In this document: one piece after another, positions 17,960 through 28,550 of the stretch | How the letters are laid out: each line of letters begins with the position of its first letter | How positions within the stretch are numbered: the first letter of the stretch is position 1 | NCBI RefSeq assembly: GCF_002873335.1 | Contig: NZ_MCUW01000089.1 | Location: 62,001 to 126,000, forward strand | From: Vibrio sp. 10N.286.49.B1 | GTDB lineage: Bacteria > Pseudomonadota > Gammaproteobacteria > Enterobacterales > Vibrionaceae | Direction of reading: 5' to 3' | Length of the DNA: 64,000 nt | The notes under the pieces: model-generated | The model's input: only the letters and a program-made list of their open reading frames with translations | Database searches by the model: none | What the model was told of the DNA's origin: nothing | Program-made: the position numbers and the translations under genes

Positions 17960-18919
17960 TTACGAATCGAACTGATACAACCAACTTGCGAAAAGAACTT
18001 CGCCGTTAAGGCCAGGACTCGTGCGTAATTGCTCTCTCAGTGCTTGAATTCGACTCCCCTGTTGAAATAAACACTCATAGCTAAATAGTTGACTCAATAC
18101 TTTTGCTTCTCGAAGCTTCGACACACCATCGACGCCTAGTGATTGTTTTTGAGCTGCACACAATAGATGCCAATACCATCCTAGGACTATCGAAAAGTCT
18201 ATCTTACTTTTTGCTATTTCACTCCACACAATAGAGGTGTCAAGTCGACTACCCTGTAAAAAAGTAAGGAATGACGCCATGATTTGATCGTAAGACTTAT
18301 CCTGTTTATCTTTTAAAAAGTTAAGAACCGTTAGAGGTTCATAACTGCATAGATAACCCGCAGACTCAGGCACTCGCTTACCCCATTGTTCACTAACCCA
18401 ATCCAAGCACGTTTGCGCATTAGGTAAAGCGATATGCCATACTTCGCAGCGGCTCCGAATGGTAGGAAGCAATAACCGTGCATTCTCTGCCGACAACAAA
18501 AACATGCAGTTCTTGGGAGGCTCTTCCAATGTTTTGAGCAACGCATTCGAAGAGGCAACATTCATGGTTTCTGCATTTGGAATGATGATGACACGGGTTC
18601 GGCCAAACGCAGAAGATTCGTAAGCCCACTTGTTTGCTTGACGAATCTGGTCAACCGATAAGGCCTTTTTATCTTTTTCTGGAAGCAAGTAATGAACATC
18701 AGGATGTGATTCACTTTTTAATAAATCACATGAATGGCAAAAACCACACGCTTCAGAAGGATCGTTCTGACACATTACACCTGCAACGTACTTCGCTATT
18801 AAAGCATCCGAAGCTAGGCCATTTTGCGCTTGAATCAATAAGGCACCAGGCATTCTCTCATTATCGAGGTTCTGTTTAAGCTGAAGCCATAGACTTTGAA
18901 GCCAAGGATAGCTTTCCAC
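17960..18919 (-). CDS. holB: DNA polymerase III delta' subunit (319 aa, GTG start)
   Basis: HolB is the delta' stator of the clamp loader. It has the zinc module (CxxxxxxxxCGFCHSC, about residues 50-65), an AAA+ fold without a functional P-loop (QAQNGLASDA), NALLKTLEEPPKN and the SRC motif (TIRSRCE), then a C-terminal collar. The start is GTG with AAGGAG 7 bases upstream. It begins 3 bases after the tmk stop, so the two are co-transcribed. Confidence 0.94.
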   Translation of the reverse strand: MESYPWLQSLWLQLKQNLDNERMPGALLIQAQNGLASDALIAKYVAGVMCQNDPSEACGFCHSCDLLKSESHPDVHYLLPEKDKKALSVDQIRQANKWAYESSAFGRTRVIIIPNAETMNVASSNALLKTLEEPPKNCMFLLSAENARLLLPTIRSRCEVWHIALPNAQTCLDWVSEQWGKRVPESAGYLCSYEPLTVLNFLKDKQDKSYDQIMASFLTFLQGSRLDTSIVWSEIAKSKIDFSIVLGWYWHLLCAAQKQSLGVDGVSKLREAKVLSQLFSYECLFQQGSRIQALREQLRTSPGLNGEVLFASWLYQFDS

Positions 18920-18922
18920 TGT

Positions 18923-19561
18923 TTACTCCTTGAGCCTATTTAGCCATGCTTGCACCGCTTCTTGGATACTGTTCTGTACACCATCAAGCGATTGGCTCGC
19001 ATCGATAATAGTTACGCTATCGTCAGACTCTGCCATCGCTAGATAAGAAGCTCGAGTACGTTCAAAAAAACCAATATCCATTTTTTCGATACGGTCTAGT
19101 TCACCACGTCCACGCGCACGCTCAAGCCCCAGCTTAGGGTCAATGTCCAGGTACAGCGTGAAGTCTGGTTTGAAATCCCCTAAGGCGATCTTCTTGAGAG
19201 AATGCATGGTCCCTTGATCTATCTGACGTCCACCGCCTTGATAAGCCTGAGATGACATGTCGTGACGATCACCGATGACCCATGTTCCTTGTGCTAATGC
19301 AGGCTTAATCACTGTTTCTACTAGTTGAATTCGAGCCGCGTACATGAGTAGTAGCTCTGAACGGTCTTGCAGCGCTTCTTCAACCTGTTCTTCTTTGACC
19401 AATGCCCTCATCTTTTCCGCGAGGATCGTCCCTCCCGGCTCGCGGGTATTGGTAATATGATTGATACCGGATTTTTCTAGTTCTGAGCGAAGTGTCGCAA
19501 TCGCAGTACTTTTACCTGCGCCTTCTAAACCTTCGATGACAATAAATTTTGCTTGACTCAT
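18923..19561 (-). CDS. tmk: Thymidylate kinase (212 aa)
   Basis: This enzyme phosphorylates dTMP to dTDP. It has P-loop [10 protein letters not shown] (10-19), the DR(H/Y) motif as [16 protein letters not shown], and the lid [10 protein letters not shown] with basic residues as in E. coli-type TMK. The ATG overlaps the mltG stop (ATGA), indicating translational coupling. Confidence 0.95.
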   Translation of the reverse strand: MSQAKFIVIEGLEGAGKSTAIATLRSELEKSGINHITNTREPGGTILAEKMRALVKEEQVEEALQDRSELLLMYAARIQLVETVIKPALAQGTWVIGDRHDMSSQAYQGGGRQIDQGTMHSLKKIALGDFKPDFTLYLDIDPKLGLERARGRGELDRIEKMDIGFFERTRASYLAMAESDDSVTIIDASQSLDGVQNSIQEAVQAWLNRLKE

Positions 19562-20574
19562 TTTTGGCTTCTTATCGTTCTTAAATACTGTTGCACGGCG
19601 CGATTGTGATCTCTGAGGTTCTTGGAGAATACGTGCCCTCCCTTACCACTTGCCACAAAATACAGGTAATTACTTTTCTCTGGATTGAGCGCGGCATGAA
19701 TAGAGGCTTCTCCAGGCATAGCGATCGGTGTTGGCGGCAGACCATCGATCACATAGGTATTGTAAGGCGTTTTCTCGCGCAGGTCTTTCTTACGAATGTT
19801 ACCGTCATATCTATCACCCATGCCGTAAATAACCGTCGGATCAGTTTGTAAGCGCATTGGTCGATTCAAGCGATTGACAAACACAGACGCCACACGCTCT
19901 CGTTCAGAAGCAACCGCCGTCTCTTTCTCAATAATCGACGCCAGGATGAGTGCTTCATATTGATTATTTAGCGGAAGGTTTGCCTGCTTCTCATCCCAGT
20001 TTTTATTTAACACTCGATTCAATTTAGTATGAGCGCGGCGAAGAATATCAAGATCAGTATCGCCAACAGAATAATGGTAAGTTTCCGCTAGAAATAAGCC
20101 TTCAAGTTTATGTTGCGAAATATCAAGCGCTTTCGCAATGTCAGCCTCAGACATTTCGCTGGTAATTTTGTTTAAATGGTCCGCTTCAATGAGCTGCTCA
20201 CGCCATTCTTTAAACGTGGAGCCTTCAATAAAGGTAATCGCAAGCTGAAATTCCGTACCTTCGTTTAACACGTCAATGGCCTGAGTGAGATCAATGCCGG
20301 GCTTGAGCTGGAAAGTTCCAACTTTAAGTTGAGACAGCTCGGGATGAAAACGACGAACTAATTGGGTAAATGGGCTTGCTTCTATCCAACCATTATCCTC
20401 AAATTGAGAAAATACTGTATTGAGGTTGTTTCCACGTTTAACCGTGACCAACTGAGGTGATTCAATACGAAGCGTCTGACCGAGAAAAGCATCAACACCT
20501 TTCTGAGCGTAAAATAGAGCACCAAGTGCCACTGCACTTAACACAATAATTAACATTAATAGCTTTTTTAACAC
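19558..20574 (-). CDS. mltG: Endolytic murein transglycosylase MltG (338 aa, GTG start)
   Basis: MltG cleaves nascent peptidoglycan glycan strands at the inner membrane. A short cytosolic tail and one N-terminal membrane helix ([19 protein letters not shown]) precede a LysM-like segment and the YceG catalytic domain, with the catalytic Glu in ASIIEKET and the [10 protein letters not shown] and GLPPTPI motifs. I choose the GTG at 20574, which overlaps the pabC stop by 7 bases and gives 338 residues (E. coli 340). A longer ATG reading would overlap pabC by 100 bases. Confidence 0.9.
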   Translation of the reverse strand: MLKKLLMLIIVLSAVALGALFYAQKGVDAFLGQTLRIESPQLVTVKRGNNLNTVFSQFEDNGWIEASPFTQLVRRFHPELSQLKVGTFQLKPGIDLTQAIDVLNEGTEFQLAITFIEGSTFKEWREQLIEADHLNKITSEMSEADIAKALDISQHKLEGLFLAETYHYSVGDTDLDILRRAHTKLNRVLNKNWDEKQANLPLNNQYEALILASIIEKETAVASERERVASVFVNRLNRPMRLQTDPTVIYGMGDRYDGNIRKKDLREKTPYNTYVIDGLPPTPIAMPGEASIHAALNPEKSNYLYFVASGKGGHVFSKNLRDHNRAVQQYLRTIRSQK

Positions 20575-21374
20575 TGACCTAGATTCTCCTGAATACGTCT
20601 TGTAATGCTGCCTATTGGCAACGAAGCTTCCTGAATTCTGTTCACAGGTGCAACCCCTAGAATACAATTCGACACAAATATTTCTTCTGCTGTCATTATC
20701 GAAGTCACAGGAAACTCTCCAATGTGCAGCGTGATCCCTAAGACCTCGAGTGCTTTAATTATCTGCTCTCTCATGACACCGGCTACGCCAGAATAAACGA
20801 GTGAAGGTGTATAAACCGCACCGCGGTGGACCCAGAATACATTTGCCATGCTCGTTTCTATAACATTGCCATTGAGATCAAGAGCAAGGCCATCATCAAA
20901 ATTTGTTTTCTCTATTTCCGCTTTGACCAGCACCTGCTCCAATCGATTGTTGTGTTTAATCCCAGCTAATAGTGGATTAAGCCCAAGTCGAGTATCACAT
21001 AACATCAAAGACAGTCCGCGTGATTTAAGCAAACCATAATGGGAAGGGTAATCGAATCGACTTATAGTGGTAATCGGTCCATCACCCACCAATGTACTAT
21101 ACCCTCGTCCGCCTTCACCTCGACTCACATGAACTTTCAGTCCAGCAAGTGGTGCCTTGAGTGCAATAGATGACAAATTGTCATGAACAGCAGACCAATC
21201 AGGGTGCGGTATTTGTAATGTGTCGAGCGCCGTGTTCATTCTAGCAATATGTTGAGGCCACAATTCTAGATTGCCACATTTTGTCAGTATCGTTGTAAAG
21301 CAGCCGTCACCGTACTGAAAACTTCTGTCCCGTACTGATACGTTGTCGATGAGCTGTCCATCTCGCCAGAACAT
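20568..21374 (-). CDS. pabC: Aminodeoxychorismate lyase (268 aa)
   Basis: PabC is a PLP enzyme that releases p-aminobenzoate from aminodeoxychorismate in folate synthesis. It has the fold-IV pattern RDRSFQYGDGCFTT, the PLP lysine in GIKHNNRLEQVL, and the ETSMANVFW and SGVAGVMR phosphate-binding motifs. The position between fabF and mltG is as in E. coli. Its stop overlaps the mltG GTG start. Confidence 0.93.
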   Translation of the reverse strand: MFWRDGQLIDNVSVRDRSFQYGDGCFTTILTKCGNLELWPQHIARMNTALDTLQIPHPDWSAVHDNLSSIALKAPLAGLKVHVSRGEGGRGYSTLVGDGPITTISRFDYPSHYGLLKSRGLSLMLCDTRLGLNPLLAGIKHNNRLEQVLVKAEIEKTNFDDGLALDLNGNVIETSMANVFWVHRGAVYTPSLVYSGVAGVMREQIIKALEVLGITLHIGEFPVTSIMTAEEIFVSNCILGVAPVNRIQEASLPIGSITRRIQENLGQC

Positions 21375-21392
21375 GTTTCTTCCTTAAATAAA

Positions 21393-21426
21393 CAAACGGC
21401 TTAATGCTAAAGCATCAAGCCGTTTG
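21393..21426 (-). terminator. Strong two-part hairpin between fabF and pabC
   Basis: CAAACGGCTT/AAGCCGTTTG (10 bp) encloses ATGCT-AA-AGCAT (5 bp). On the minus strand it is followed by TTTATTT, 27 bases after the fabF stop. It probably terminates much of the fab transcription ahead of pabC. Confidence 0.75.
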
Positions 21427-21453
21427 AATACAAGTGACTTTTTAACGCGGTGA

Positions 21454-22695
21454 TTAGATCTTCTTAAAGATAAGCGATCCGTTTGTACCACCAAAGCCAA
21501 AAGAGTTACATAGTGCATATTCCATATCAACTTTACGAGCCGTGTGAGGCACTAAGTCAATATCGATTTCTGGATCTGGGTTGTCTAGGTTGATTGTCGG
21601 CGGGACAATTTGATCAACAAGAGACATCACCGTAATAATTGCTTCAGCCGAACCAGCAGCACCTAAAAGGTGACCCGTCATTGACTTAGTAGAAGACACT
21701 AAAACTTGCTTAGAACCGGCTTCACCTAGTGCGCGCTTGATACCGTTGATTTCTGCAACGTCACCCGCTGGTGTTGATGTTCCGTGAGCATTAACATAAC
21801 CGATCTGTTCACCAGTTACGCCCGCATCACGCATCGCCGCTTCCATTGCTAACGCACCACCTGAACCATCTGCGCTTGGCGATGTCATGTGGTAGGCATC
21901 GCCACTCATTCCGAAACCAACGATTTCAGCATAAATTTTAGCGCCACGAGCTTTCGCATGTTCGTATTCTTCAACAACCATTACACCTGCGCCGTCTCCT
22001 AATACAAAGCCATCGCGATCAACATCCCAAGGACGTGAGGCTTTTTGAGGCTCGTCATTACGAGTCGACAAGGCTTTAGCAGCACCGAAACCCGCCATGC
22101 CTAAAGGCGTAGACGCTTTTTCAGAACCACCAGCAACCATCGCATCAGCATCGCCATAAGCGATCATACGAGCGGCGTGGCCGATATTGTGCAAACCAGT
22201 GGTACACGCTGTAGAAATAGCTATGTTAGGGCCACGTAAGCCTGCGAAGATAGATAGCTGTCCAGCAACCATGTTAACGATGGTTGATGGTACAAAGAAA
22301 GGACTTACACGACGAGGGCCTTTACCTACCAACGCATTATATCCCGCTTCGATTAAGTCTAGACCGCCAATACCAGAGCCGATTGCCACACCGTAACGGT
22401 GAGCATTGTCTGGATTAACTTCAAGGCCTGAGTCTTTAATAGCTTGCATGCCTGCCACGATGCCATATTGGATAAATAAATCCATTTTACGTGCATCTTT
22501 TTTAGTCAGGTATTCACTGTAATCAAAGTCTTTGACTAAGCCAGCGAAGCGAGTGGAGTATTCAGTTGCATCAAAGTGCTCGATATTAACGATACCACTT
22601 TGACCTTCTAATAGGGCTTTCCATGAAGATTCTACGGTGTTGCCTACCGGTGACAACATACCCATGCCAGTGACAACAACACGACGCTTGGACAT
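21454..22695 (-). CDS. fabF: Beta-ketoacyl-ACP synthase II (413 aa)
   Basis: FabF extends acyl-ACP with malonyl-ACP and is needed for temperature control of unsaturated fatty acids. The Cys-His-His triad is seen: Cys164 in STACTTG, His304 in [11 protein letters not shown] and His342 in [12 protein letters not shown]. The length matches E. coli FabF. It follows acpP but is separated from it by a strong terminator hairpin. Confidence 0.96.
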   Translation of the reverse strand: MSKRRVVVTGMGMLSPVGNTVESSWKALLEGQSGIVNIEHFDATEYSTRFAGLVKDFDYSEYLTKKDARKMDLFIQYGIVAGMQAIKDSGLEVNPDNAHRYGVAIGSGIGGLDLIEAGYNALVGKGPRRVSPFFVPSTIVNMVAGQLSIFAGLRGPNIAISTACTTGLHNIGHAARMIAYGDADAMVAGGSEKASTPLGMAGFGAAKALSTRNDEPQKASRPWDVDRDGFVLGDGAGVMVVEEYEHAKARGAKIYAEIVGFGMSGDAYHMTSPSADGSGGALAMEAAMRDAGVTGEQIGYVNAHGTSTPAGDVAEINGIKRALGEAGSKQVLVSSTKSMTGHLLGAAGSAEAIITVMSLVDQIVPPTINLDNPDPEIDIDLVPHTARKVDMEYALCNSFGFGGTNGSLIFKKI

Positions 22696-22750
22696 GATTT
22701 TATTCTCCGGGGGATTGAAATGATTCTATTTGAAAGGATAGAAGATGGTT

Positions 22751-22783
22751 AAAAAAACACAGGCGGCCAGAAGGCCGCCTGTG
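22751..22783 (-). terminator. Intrinsic terminator between acpP and fabF
   Basis: An 11-bp G/C-rich stem (CACAGGCGGCC/GGCCGCCTGTG) with loop AGAA is followed on the minus strand by seven T. It lies 8 bases after the acpP stop. It should reduce fabF transcription relative to acpP, in keeping with the large excess of ACP over synthase in cells. Confidence 0.88.
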
Positions 22784-22790
22784 AGAGATA

Positions 22791-23024
22791 TTACTGAGCG
22801 CTATTTACGTAGTCGATAGCCGCTTGAACAGTAGTGATTTTCTCTGCTTCTTCGTCAGGAATCTCAGTATCGAATTCCTCTTCTAGAGCCATTACTAGCT
22901 CAACTGTGTCTAGAGAGTCTGCACCTAGATCGTCAACAAATGAAGCTTCGTTTTTAACTTCTGCTTCGTCTACACCTAGCTGTTCTACAATGATTTTTCT
23001 TACGCGTTCTTCAATGTTGCTCAT
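22791..23024 (-). CDS. acpP: Acyl carrier protein (77 aa)
   Basis: ACP carries growing acyl chains on 4'-phosphopantetheine attached to Ser37 in the [18 protein letters not shown] motif. The protein is small and acidic, with the standard length. The 162-base gap to fabG upstream likely holds an additional promoter, as acpP usually has its own. Confidence 0.97.
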   Translation of the reverse strand: MSNIEERVRKIIVEQLGVDEAEVKNEASFVDDLGADSLDTVELVMALEEEFDTEIPDEEAEKITTVQAAIDYVNSAQ

Positions 23025-23186
23025 TTTTCTTTTCCTTTACAGATTTCGCTCAATGCGATGTTTCCGTAGTTTATTCGAACTGTTGAAAGTTGCAAGGGGG
23101 TCCTTGCTGGTCAAACCACAATTTTCGCGAATTTAACCGAAATTCAGTACATTTTTGACTTAAATCATGCACAAAAGTTGCGCAGA

Positions 23187-23924
23187 TCAAACCATATACA
23201 TGCCGCCGTTCACGTGAAGAGTCTCACCCGTGATATAAGCCGCTTCTGGAGATGCAAGAAATACAACTGCTGAAGCAATCTCACGAGGGTCACCTAAACG
23301 ACCTGCAGGTACGTTCGCTAGTGTAGCAGCTCGTTGCTCATCATTCAGCGCTTTTGTCATATCAGTTTCAATAAAACCTGGTGCAACTGTGTTCACCGTC
23401 ACACCACGAGAAGCCACTTCACGTGCCAAAGACTTAGTAAACCCAATGACACCCGCCTTCGCAGCTGCATAGTTCGCTTGACCTGCGTTGCCCATCGTGC
23501 CAACAACAGAACCTACATTAATGATACGGCCTTGACGTTTTTTCATCATGCCACGCATCACTGCCTTAGAAAGACGGAAGATCGAAGTCAAGTTGGTGTC
23601 CATGATATCTGTCCATTCGTCATCTTTCATACGCATTAACAAATTATCGCGGGTAATACCTGCGTTGTTCACCAGAATATCAATAGGACCAAATTCGTTG
23701 GTCATTTGCTTTAGCGACGCTTCGATCGATGCAGTATCAGTTACGTTCAACGCAAAGCCTTTACCGTTCTCACCAAGATATTCACTAATAGCAGCAGCGC
23801 CATTGTCCGTGGTAGCAGTACCAATAACCGTTGCGCCGCGTTCTACAAGCAGTTCTGCTATAGAACGGCCAATACCGCGACTTGCACCCGTTACTAAGGC
23901 AATCTTGCCTTCTAGGTTCATCAT
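23187..23924 (-). CDS. fabG: 3-oxoacyl-ACP reductase (245 aa)
   Basis: FabG is the NADPH-dependent SDR that reduces 3-ketoacyl-ACP. It has the TGASRGIGRS cofactor motif, NNAG, the catalytic Ser (INVGSVVG), YAAAK and the C-terminal INVNGGMYMV-like end (HVNGGMYMV). Two consecutive ATGs follow AAGGAA; either could start translation. It lies 14 bases after fabD. Confidence 0.96.
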   Translation of the reverse strand: MMNLEGKIALVTGASRGIGRSIAELLVERGATVIGTATTDNGAAAISEYLGENGKGFALNVTDTASIEASLKQMTNEFGPIDILVNNAGITRDNLLMRMKDDEWTDIMDTNLTSIFRLSKAVMRGMMKKRQGRIINVGSVVGTMGNAGQANYAAAKAGVIGFTKSLAREVASRGVTVNTVAPGFIETDMTKALNDEQRAATLANVPAGRLGDPREIASAVVFLASPEAAYITGETLHVNGGMYMV

Positions 23925-23938
23925 TTTACTTTTCCTTA

Positions 23939-24862
23939 TTATTTCGCTGCTTCAAGTGATGCAGAGTCATTGACTGCTGCCGCACTTAGCGTTTTAACAA
24001 TGCGTTTCGTTAAACCTGTTAGTACTTTGCCAGGACCGAGTTCAAATAACTTCTCAACGCCCTCTTCACTCATTTTTTGCACGCCTTCGGTCCAACGAAC
24101 CGGGCTATGCAGCTGCGCAACTAACGCGGCTTTAATCTTCTCAGGATCCGTTTCTGCAATCACAGCAACATTGTTGATGACAGGCAATGTTGGAGCACTG
24201 AATTCAATGTCTTGTAACGCGACAGCAAGCTTATCAGCTGCAGGCTTCATCAAAGCACAGTGAGACGGTACCGATACCGGTAATGGCAGCGCACGTTTGG
24301 CACCCGCTTCTTTACACAGTACACCCGCTCGCTCAACCGCTGCTTTATTACCCGCAATAACGACTTGACCTGGTGAGTTGAAATTGACAGGCGAAACGAC
24401 TTCACCTTGCGAGGCTTCTTCACAAGCATTGGCAATGGCTGCGTCATCTAAACCGATGATGGCATACATTGCTCCGACGCCTGCAGGGACGGCTTCTTGC
24501 ATTAATTGTCCACGCAATTGAACCAATTTGATCGCTTCTTTGAAATCAATAACGCCTGCACACACTAGCGCAGAGTATTCACCAAGGCTATGTCCCGCAA
24601 TCATGCTTGGTTGCTCAAGACCTTGTTGCTGCCAAACACGCCAAATAGCGACAGAAGACGCTAGCAATGCCGGTTGAGTTCGGTGCGTTTGATTAAGGTC
24701 TTCTGCTGGGCCATTTTGGACAAGCGCCCACAAATCATAACCTAAAGCGGCGGACGCCTCAGCGAAGGTTTCCTTAACAATGTCAAACTGCTCACCAAGT
24801 TCAGCAAGCATACCAACTGTTTGTGAACCCTGACCAGGGAACACGATTGCAAAATTACTCAT
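23939..24862 (-). CDS. fabD: Malonyl-CoA:ACP transacylase (307 aa)
   Basis: FabD loads malonyl groups onto ACP. It has the FPGQGSQ motif at 8-14, nucleophile Ser92 in GHSLGEYSAL and the catalytic His in VPSHCALM. I use the ATG at 24862, preceded by AAGGAAA, because it gives 307 residues (E. coli 309); an earlier in-frame start would overlap fabH. Confidence 0.95.
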   Translation of the reverse strand: MSNFAIVFPGQGSQTVGMLAELGEQFDIVKETFAEASAALGYDLWALVQNGPAEDLNQTHRTQPALLASSVAIWRVWQQQGLEQPSMIAGHSLGEYSALVCAGVIDFKEAIKLVQLRGQLMQEAVPAGVGAMYAIIGLDDAAIANACEEASQGEVVSPVNFNSPGQVVIAGNKAAVERAGVLCKEAGAKRALPLPVSVPSHCALMKPAADKLAVALQDIEFSAPTLPVINNVAVIAETDPEKIKAALVAQLHSPVRWTEGVQKMSEEGVEKLFELGPGKVLTGLTKRIVKTLSAAAVNDSASLEAAK

Positions 24863-24918
24863 TGATATTTCCTTAAACAACGCAATCAATATAAATAGGG
24901 ATAACTCAATACTCGGAG

Positions 24919-25869
24919 TTAGAAACGGACCAAAGCCGCGCCCCAAGTAAATCCGCCGCCAAAGGCTTCGAGCAATAAATTTTGGCCACGTTTAATTCGT
25001 CCATCACGCACTGCTTCATCAAGGGCAGTCGGTACGGTAGCGGCGGAAGTATTACCGTGACGATCCAGAGTGATAACCACCTGATCCATTGGCATACCTA
25101 ACTTTTTCGCTGTGGCGGAGATAATACGATAGTTGGCTTGATGTGGTACTAACCAATCAAGATCAGATTTATCCATGTCGTTTGCTGCCAGTGTATCTTT
25201 CACTAACTTAGACAACTGCGTCACCGCCACCTTAAAGACTTCGTTACCTGACATACTGAGCCACTTATCAAGCTCTCCGCCTCGAACTGGCATCTCAAGA
25301 CTAAGTAGATCGCCAAATCGACCATCCGCATAGGTATGTGTTGATAGAATGCCGGGCTCTTCACTGGCGCTAAGGACAACCGCTCCAGCGGCATCACCAA
25401 ACAAAATAACCGTTGAACGATCAATTTCTTCAATTGTCTTTGATAAGCAATCAGAGCCAATCACTAGAACGTTTTTACACATACCCGTTTTAATATGTTG
25501 ATCCGCAACAGATAAAGCGTAGACAAACCCAGTACATGCTGCTGCCATGTCAAAGGCGGGACAGCCTTGAATACCTAGCTTAGCTTGAATTTGACAGGCC
25601 GATGAAGGAAAGGCATGACTGCTGCTCGTGGTGGCAACAATGATCATGTCGATATCATTTTTATCGATACCGGCCATCTCAATGGCATTTACAGAGGCGT
25701 AATACCCCATATCAGCAACGGTTTCATCTTCAGCGGCGATACGGCGTTCTTTAATGCCAGTACGCGTCACGATCCATTCATCCGTAGTCTCTACCATTTT
25801 CTCTAAGTCTGCGTTTGAACGCACCTGAGACGGCAAGTAGCTGCCTGTACCTAATATTTTGCTATACAT
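24919..25869 (-). CDS. fabH: Beta-ketoacyl-ACP synthase III (316 aa)
   Basis: FabH starts fatty-acid synthesis by condensing acetyl-CoA with malonyl-ACP. The triad is present: Cys112 ([11 protein letters not shown]), His in [10 protein letters not shown] and Asn in [10 protein letters not shown]. It ends [13 protein letters not shown] as in E. coli. It starts 8 bases after the plsX stop. Confidence 0.96.
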   Translation of the reverse strand: MYSKILGTGSYLPSQVRSNADLEKMVETTDEWIVTRTGIKERRIAAEDETVADMGYYASVNAIEMAGIDKNDIDMIIVATTSSSHAFPSSACQIQAKLGIQGCPAFDMAAACTGFVYALSVADQHIKTGMCKNVLVIGSDCLSKTIEEIDRSTVILFGDAAGAVVLSASEEPGILSTHTYADGRFGDLLSLEMPVRGGELDKWLSMSGNEVFKVAVTQLSKLVKDTLAANDMDKSDLDWLVPHQANYRIISATAKKLGMPMDQVVITLDRHGNTSAATVPTALDEAVRDGRIKRGQNLLLEAFGGGFTWGAALVRF

Positions 25870-25877
25870 GAAGACTA

Positions 25878-26900
25878 TTATTGCCTCTCGAGTAACACTG
25901 CTTCTAGACGATCACTTATCTGGTTAGGCACTTGACGTCTAACCTCGTGGACTGCTTCGCCTATAGCATTAACAAGTGCTGGGACATCAGCACTTCCATG
26001 GCTTTTAATGACAATGCCGCGCAATCCTAACAAACTTGCCCCGTTATACTGGTCGGGGTTCAGTGTTTTCACCTCACTTATAAGATCGGAGAACAATATT
26101 CGCGCTATCCATCCTTTAAGCGTTGAGGCGGACAAGCGAGCTTTCAGCTTATCAACAAAAAGTTGAGCTGTTCCCTCACATGCCTTTAGTACTGTATTTC
26201 CTACAAAACCATCACACACAACCACATCCGCCGCATCATGAAGTAACTCATTACCTTCAATATAACCAATATAATGGATAGAATGTGTTTGCGACAACAT
26301 TTCAGAGCAACGTTTTACTAAATCATTGCCTTTAATCTCTTCAGCGCCAATATTGAGTATCGCGACTCTTGGTTTTCTCCCCAAGTGCTGCTCCGCAAGT
26401 GCGCTGCCCATCACCGCAAACTGAAACAATGAATCGGCGTCAACAGATGCGTTTGCACCGAGGTCCAGCATCCATGTTTTATTACCCAGTGCAGTAGGAA
26501 GAGCAGAAACTAATGCTGGCCTGTCAATGCCAGGTAGAAGCTTGAGACGAAAACGTGAAAGCGCCATCAATGCGCCCGTATTACCGCTGCTCACACAGGC
26601 ATCAGCTTGTTCTGATTCAACGAGATCAATCGTGACGCGCATTGACGTATCGTGGCTATGACGAAGGGCTAAAGAAGGTTTTTCTGAATTCGATATGACA
26701 CGGTCACTGTGCACGACCGTAAGACGGTTGTGACATTGGTAACCGAGTTCGGTAAGTTGGTTTTGTATCGCCACTTGATCGCCGACGATAATAACTTTCA
26801 GCTCTGGGAAATGCGACAATGCCTGCACGGCGGCAGGCACTGTTACGGAAGGACCGAAGTCCCCGCCCATTGCATCAAGTGCAACGGTTATATTATGCAA
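25878..26900 (-). CDS. plsX: Phosphate acyltransferase PlsX (340 aa, TTG start)
   Basis: PlsX makes acyl-phosphate from acyl-ACP for phospholipid synthesis at the membrane face. It has the hallmark [18 protein letters not shown] start, [28 protein letters not shown] and [14 protein letters not shown] [22 protein letters not shown]. No ATG is available before this motif; the start is TTG with AAGG upstream (rare-start translation). It follows rpmF by 9 bases. Confidence 0.94.
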   Translation of the reverse strand: MHNITVALDAMGGDFGPSVTVPAAVQALSHFPELKVIIVGDQVAIQNQLTELGYQCHNRLTVVHSDRVISNSEKPSLALRHSHDTSMRVTIDLVESEQADACVSSGNTGALMALSRFRLKLLPGIDRPALVSALPTALGNKTWMLDLGANASVDADSLFQFAVMGSALAEQHLGRKPRVAILNIGAEEIKGNDLVKRCSEMLSQTHSIHYIGYIEGNELLHDAADVVVCDGFVGNTVLKACEGTAQLFVDKLKARLSASTLKGWIARILFSDLISEVKTLNPDQYNGASLLGLRGIVIKSHGSADVPALVNAIGEAVHEVRRQVPNQISDRLEAVLLERQ

Positions 26901-26909
26901 AGGTCAACC

Positions 26910-27080
26910 TTACTTGTTGATAACCTTTTTGCCACGGTAGTAACCGTCAGCAGTCACATTGTGACGTAGGTGAGTTTCACCTGAAGTTGCGTCTACAGAT
27001 AGAGCACTAGTAGTTAGCGCATCATGTGAACGACGCATGCCACGCATTGAACGTGACTTTTTGCTTTTTTGTACGGCCAT
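26910..27080 (-). CDS. rpmF: Ribosomal protein L32 (56 aa)
   Basis: This small basic protein starts [20 protein letters not shown] and ends [10 protein letters not shown], unmistakably L32 of the large ribosomal subunit. The zinc-binding Cys residues found in some phyla are absent, as in other enterobacteria and vibrios. It lies between yceD and plsX, the conserved order. Confidence 0.97.
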   Translation of the reverse strand: MAVQKSKKSRSMRGMRRSHDALTTSALSVDATSGETHLRHNVTADGYYRGKKVINK

Positions 27081-27110
27081 TGACCCTACTCCTATGTAAA
27101 TGCTTAAAAT

Positions 27111-27638
27111 TTATTTCTTTAAGCTTTTCAAAACATCGAATGGATTCGGTTTCTCTTCCACAATAGCTTCTTCTGGAAGTTCACCAAACACCATGTTATT
27201 TGAGTTAACGCTACAATCTGCGTCGTCATGCATTGCTATTTGAGGCAGGTTTAAGATGAACTCGTCTTCAACTAGTCGTATCAAATCTACTTCACCGTAT
27301 TCATTAAGATCTACCAAATCATAATCTTCAGGTGCTTCCTCTTCACTTTTCTCACTAAAATAAGGAGTATAAGTAAATTGGACTTCGCACTCATGTGCGA
27401 AAGATTCGTTACAACGTTGACACTCTAAGTCGACTTCGATGTTAGCTTTACCAGAGATAACAACTAATCGCTGTTCATCATGCCCAAAGGACAATGATAC
27501 GTTCGCATCGCGTTTTACGCTTTCAACTGACTCGTGAAGACGCTTGAATAAACTCACTTGGATGATGCCATCTAAATCGAGTCTTTTCTGTGCTGTCTTG
27601 GACGGATCAACCGTTCGCGGTATTTTTACCTTCTGCAT
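27111..27638 (-). CDS. yceD: YceD-family protein (DUF177, 175 aa)
   Basis: YceD is the conserved companion of rpmF, linked in other organisms to 23S rRNA or ribosome biogenesis. It has a CQRC pair (LECQRCNESF), an acidic middle and the typical LPQIAMHDDADC segment. It starts the rpmF-plsX-fab operon and is divergent from maf across a 123-base gap. Confidence 0.9.
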   Translation of the reverse strand: MQKVKIPRTVDPSKTAQKRLDLDGIIQVSLFKRLHESVESVKRDANVSLSFGHDEQRLVVISGKANIEVDLECQRCNESFAHECEVQFTYTPYFSEKSEEEAPEDYDLVDLNEYGEVDLIRLVEDEFILNLPQIAMHDDADCSVNSNNMVFGELPEEAIVEEKPNPFDVLKSLKK

Positions 27639-27761
27639 AGGGCGCGAATATTATCTTCCAAATCAAATTTAGTCAAAGAAAAAGGCAAAAAAGTTGTACT
27701 TTTTTCACCTTACGTTTAAGAATCTCCAGATTACTCTAAAAACCACTTAAATGATAAAAAA

Positions 27762-28358
27762 ATGATAGCAAAAATGGAACCAATTCAATTGATCCTCGCT
27801 TCAACATCGCCTTATCGAGCTGAGTTACTTGCCAAGTTAGGGCTGCCGTTTATTGCAAAGTCACCCCACTTTGATGAAACTGCACACCCTAATGAGTCAC
27901 CACACGACTTAGTAAAGCGATTAGCACTAGGAAAAGCCGAAGCGCTATCACATGAACCCAACTCACTCGTCATTGGTAGCGACCAAGTATGTGTGATTGA
28001 TGGCAGCATAATAGGTAAGCCGTTAACTCGCGAAAATGCGATTAAACAACTCTCAGCACAAAGTGGGAAAACCATCCGTTTTTATACCGGCTTAGCGCTC
28101 TACGATACCGTTAATCATCAATCTCAAGTATGCGTCGACACGTTTGATGTCACATTCAGGCAATTGAACCTGCAGCAGATCACCCGATATGTCGATATAG
28201 AACAACCACTGCAATGCGCTGGCAGTTTTATGAGTGAAGGTTTAGGCATCAGTTTGTTCGCATCCATGAATGGTAAAGATCCCAACACACTCGTTGGTTT
28301 ACCACTAATTGAGCTTGTCTCGATGCTAGAAAAACATGGAGTATCGCCATTAAGTTAG
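27762..28358 (+). CDS. yceF: Maf-like nucleotide pyrophosphatase YceF (198 aa)
   Basis: This is a Maf/HAM1-type pyrophosphatase; the YceF subgroup hydrolyses 7-methyl-GTP and removes modified nucleotides. It has the LASTSPYRAELL start, the VIGSDQVCVIDG motif, GKPLTRENA and the C-terminal DPNTLVGLPL. Both an ATG at 27762 and one at 27774 are possible; neither has a clear Shine-Dalgarno, and the second fits E. coli YceF better. Confidence 0.92.
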   Translation: MIAKMEPIQLILASTSPYRAELLAKLGLPFIAKSPHFDETAHPNESPHDLVKRLALGKAEALSHEPNSLVIGSDQVCVIDGSIIGKPLTRENAIKQLSAQSGKTIRFYTGLALYDTVNHQSQVCVDTFDVTFRQLNLQQITRYVDIEQPLQCAGSFMSEGLGISLFASMNGKDPNTLVGLPLIELVSMLEKHGVSPLS

Positions 28359-28505
28359 CCGTATCGTTCGATTACGCGCAACCATTGATTAGGCTAAGCA
28401 TTGACAATAGTCACTGGCAGTTAGACAAGCCGACAGGGTTCGAACTGACAACGCTAAAGCGTGTCAGCAATTGACTGTCTTAACGATGCGAGCAATACCA
28501 CTAAG

Positions 28506-28543
28506 GTCATATTGCTCGAATCATGTCATATTGCTCGAATCAT
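28506..28543. repeat. 19-bp perfect tandem duplication
   Basis: GTCATATTGCTCGAATCAT is repeated twice without a gap in the intergenic region between convergent maf and rluC, ending 7 bases before the rluC stop. Confidence 0.9.
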
Positions 28544-28550
28544 CAACGTG

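Noticed and set aside
20575..20667. Longer mltG reading from an upstream ATG
   Set aside because: It would overlap pabC by 100 bases and add 31 hydrophilic residues before the membrane helix; the GTG at 20574 gives the family length.
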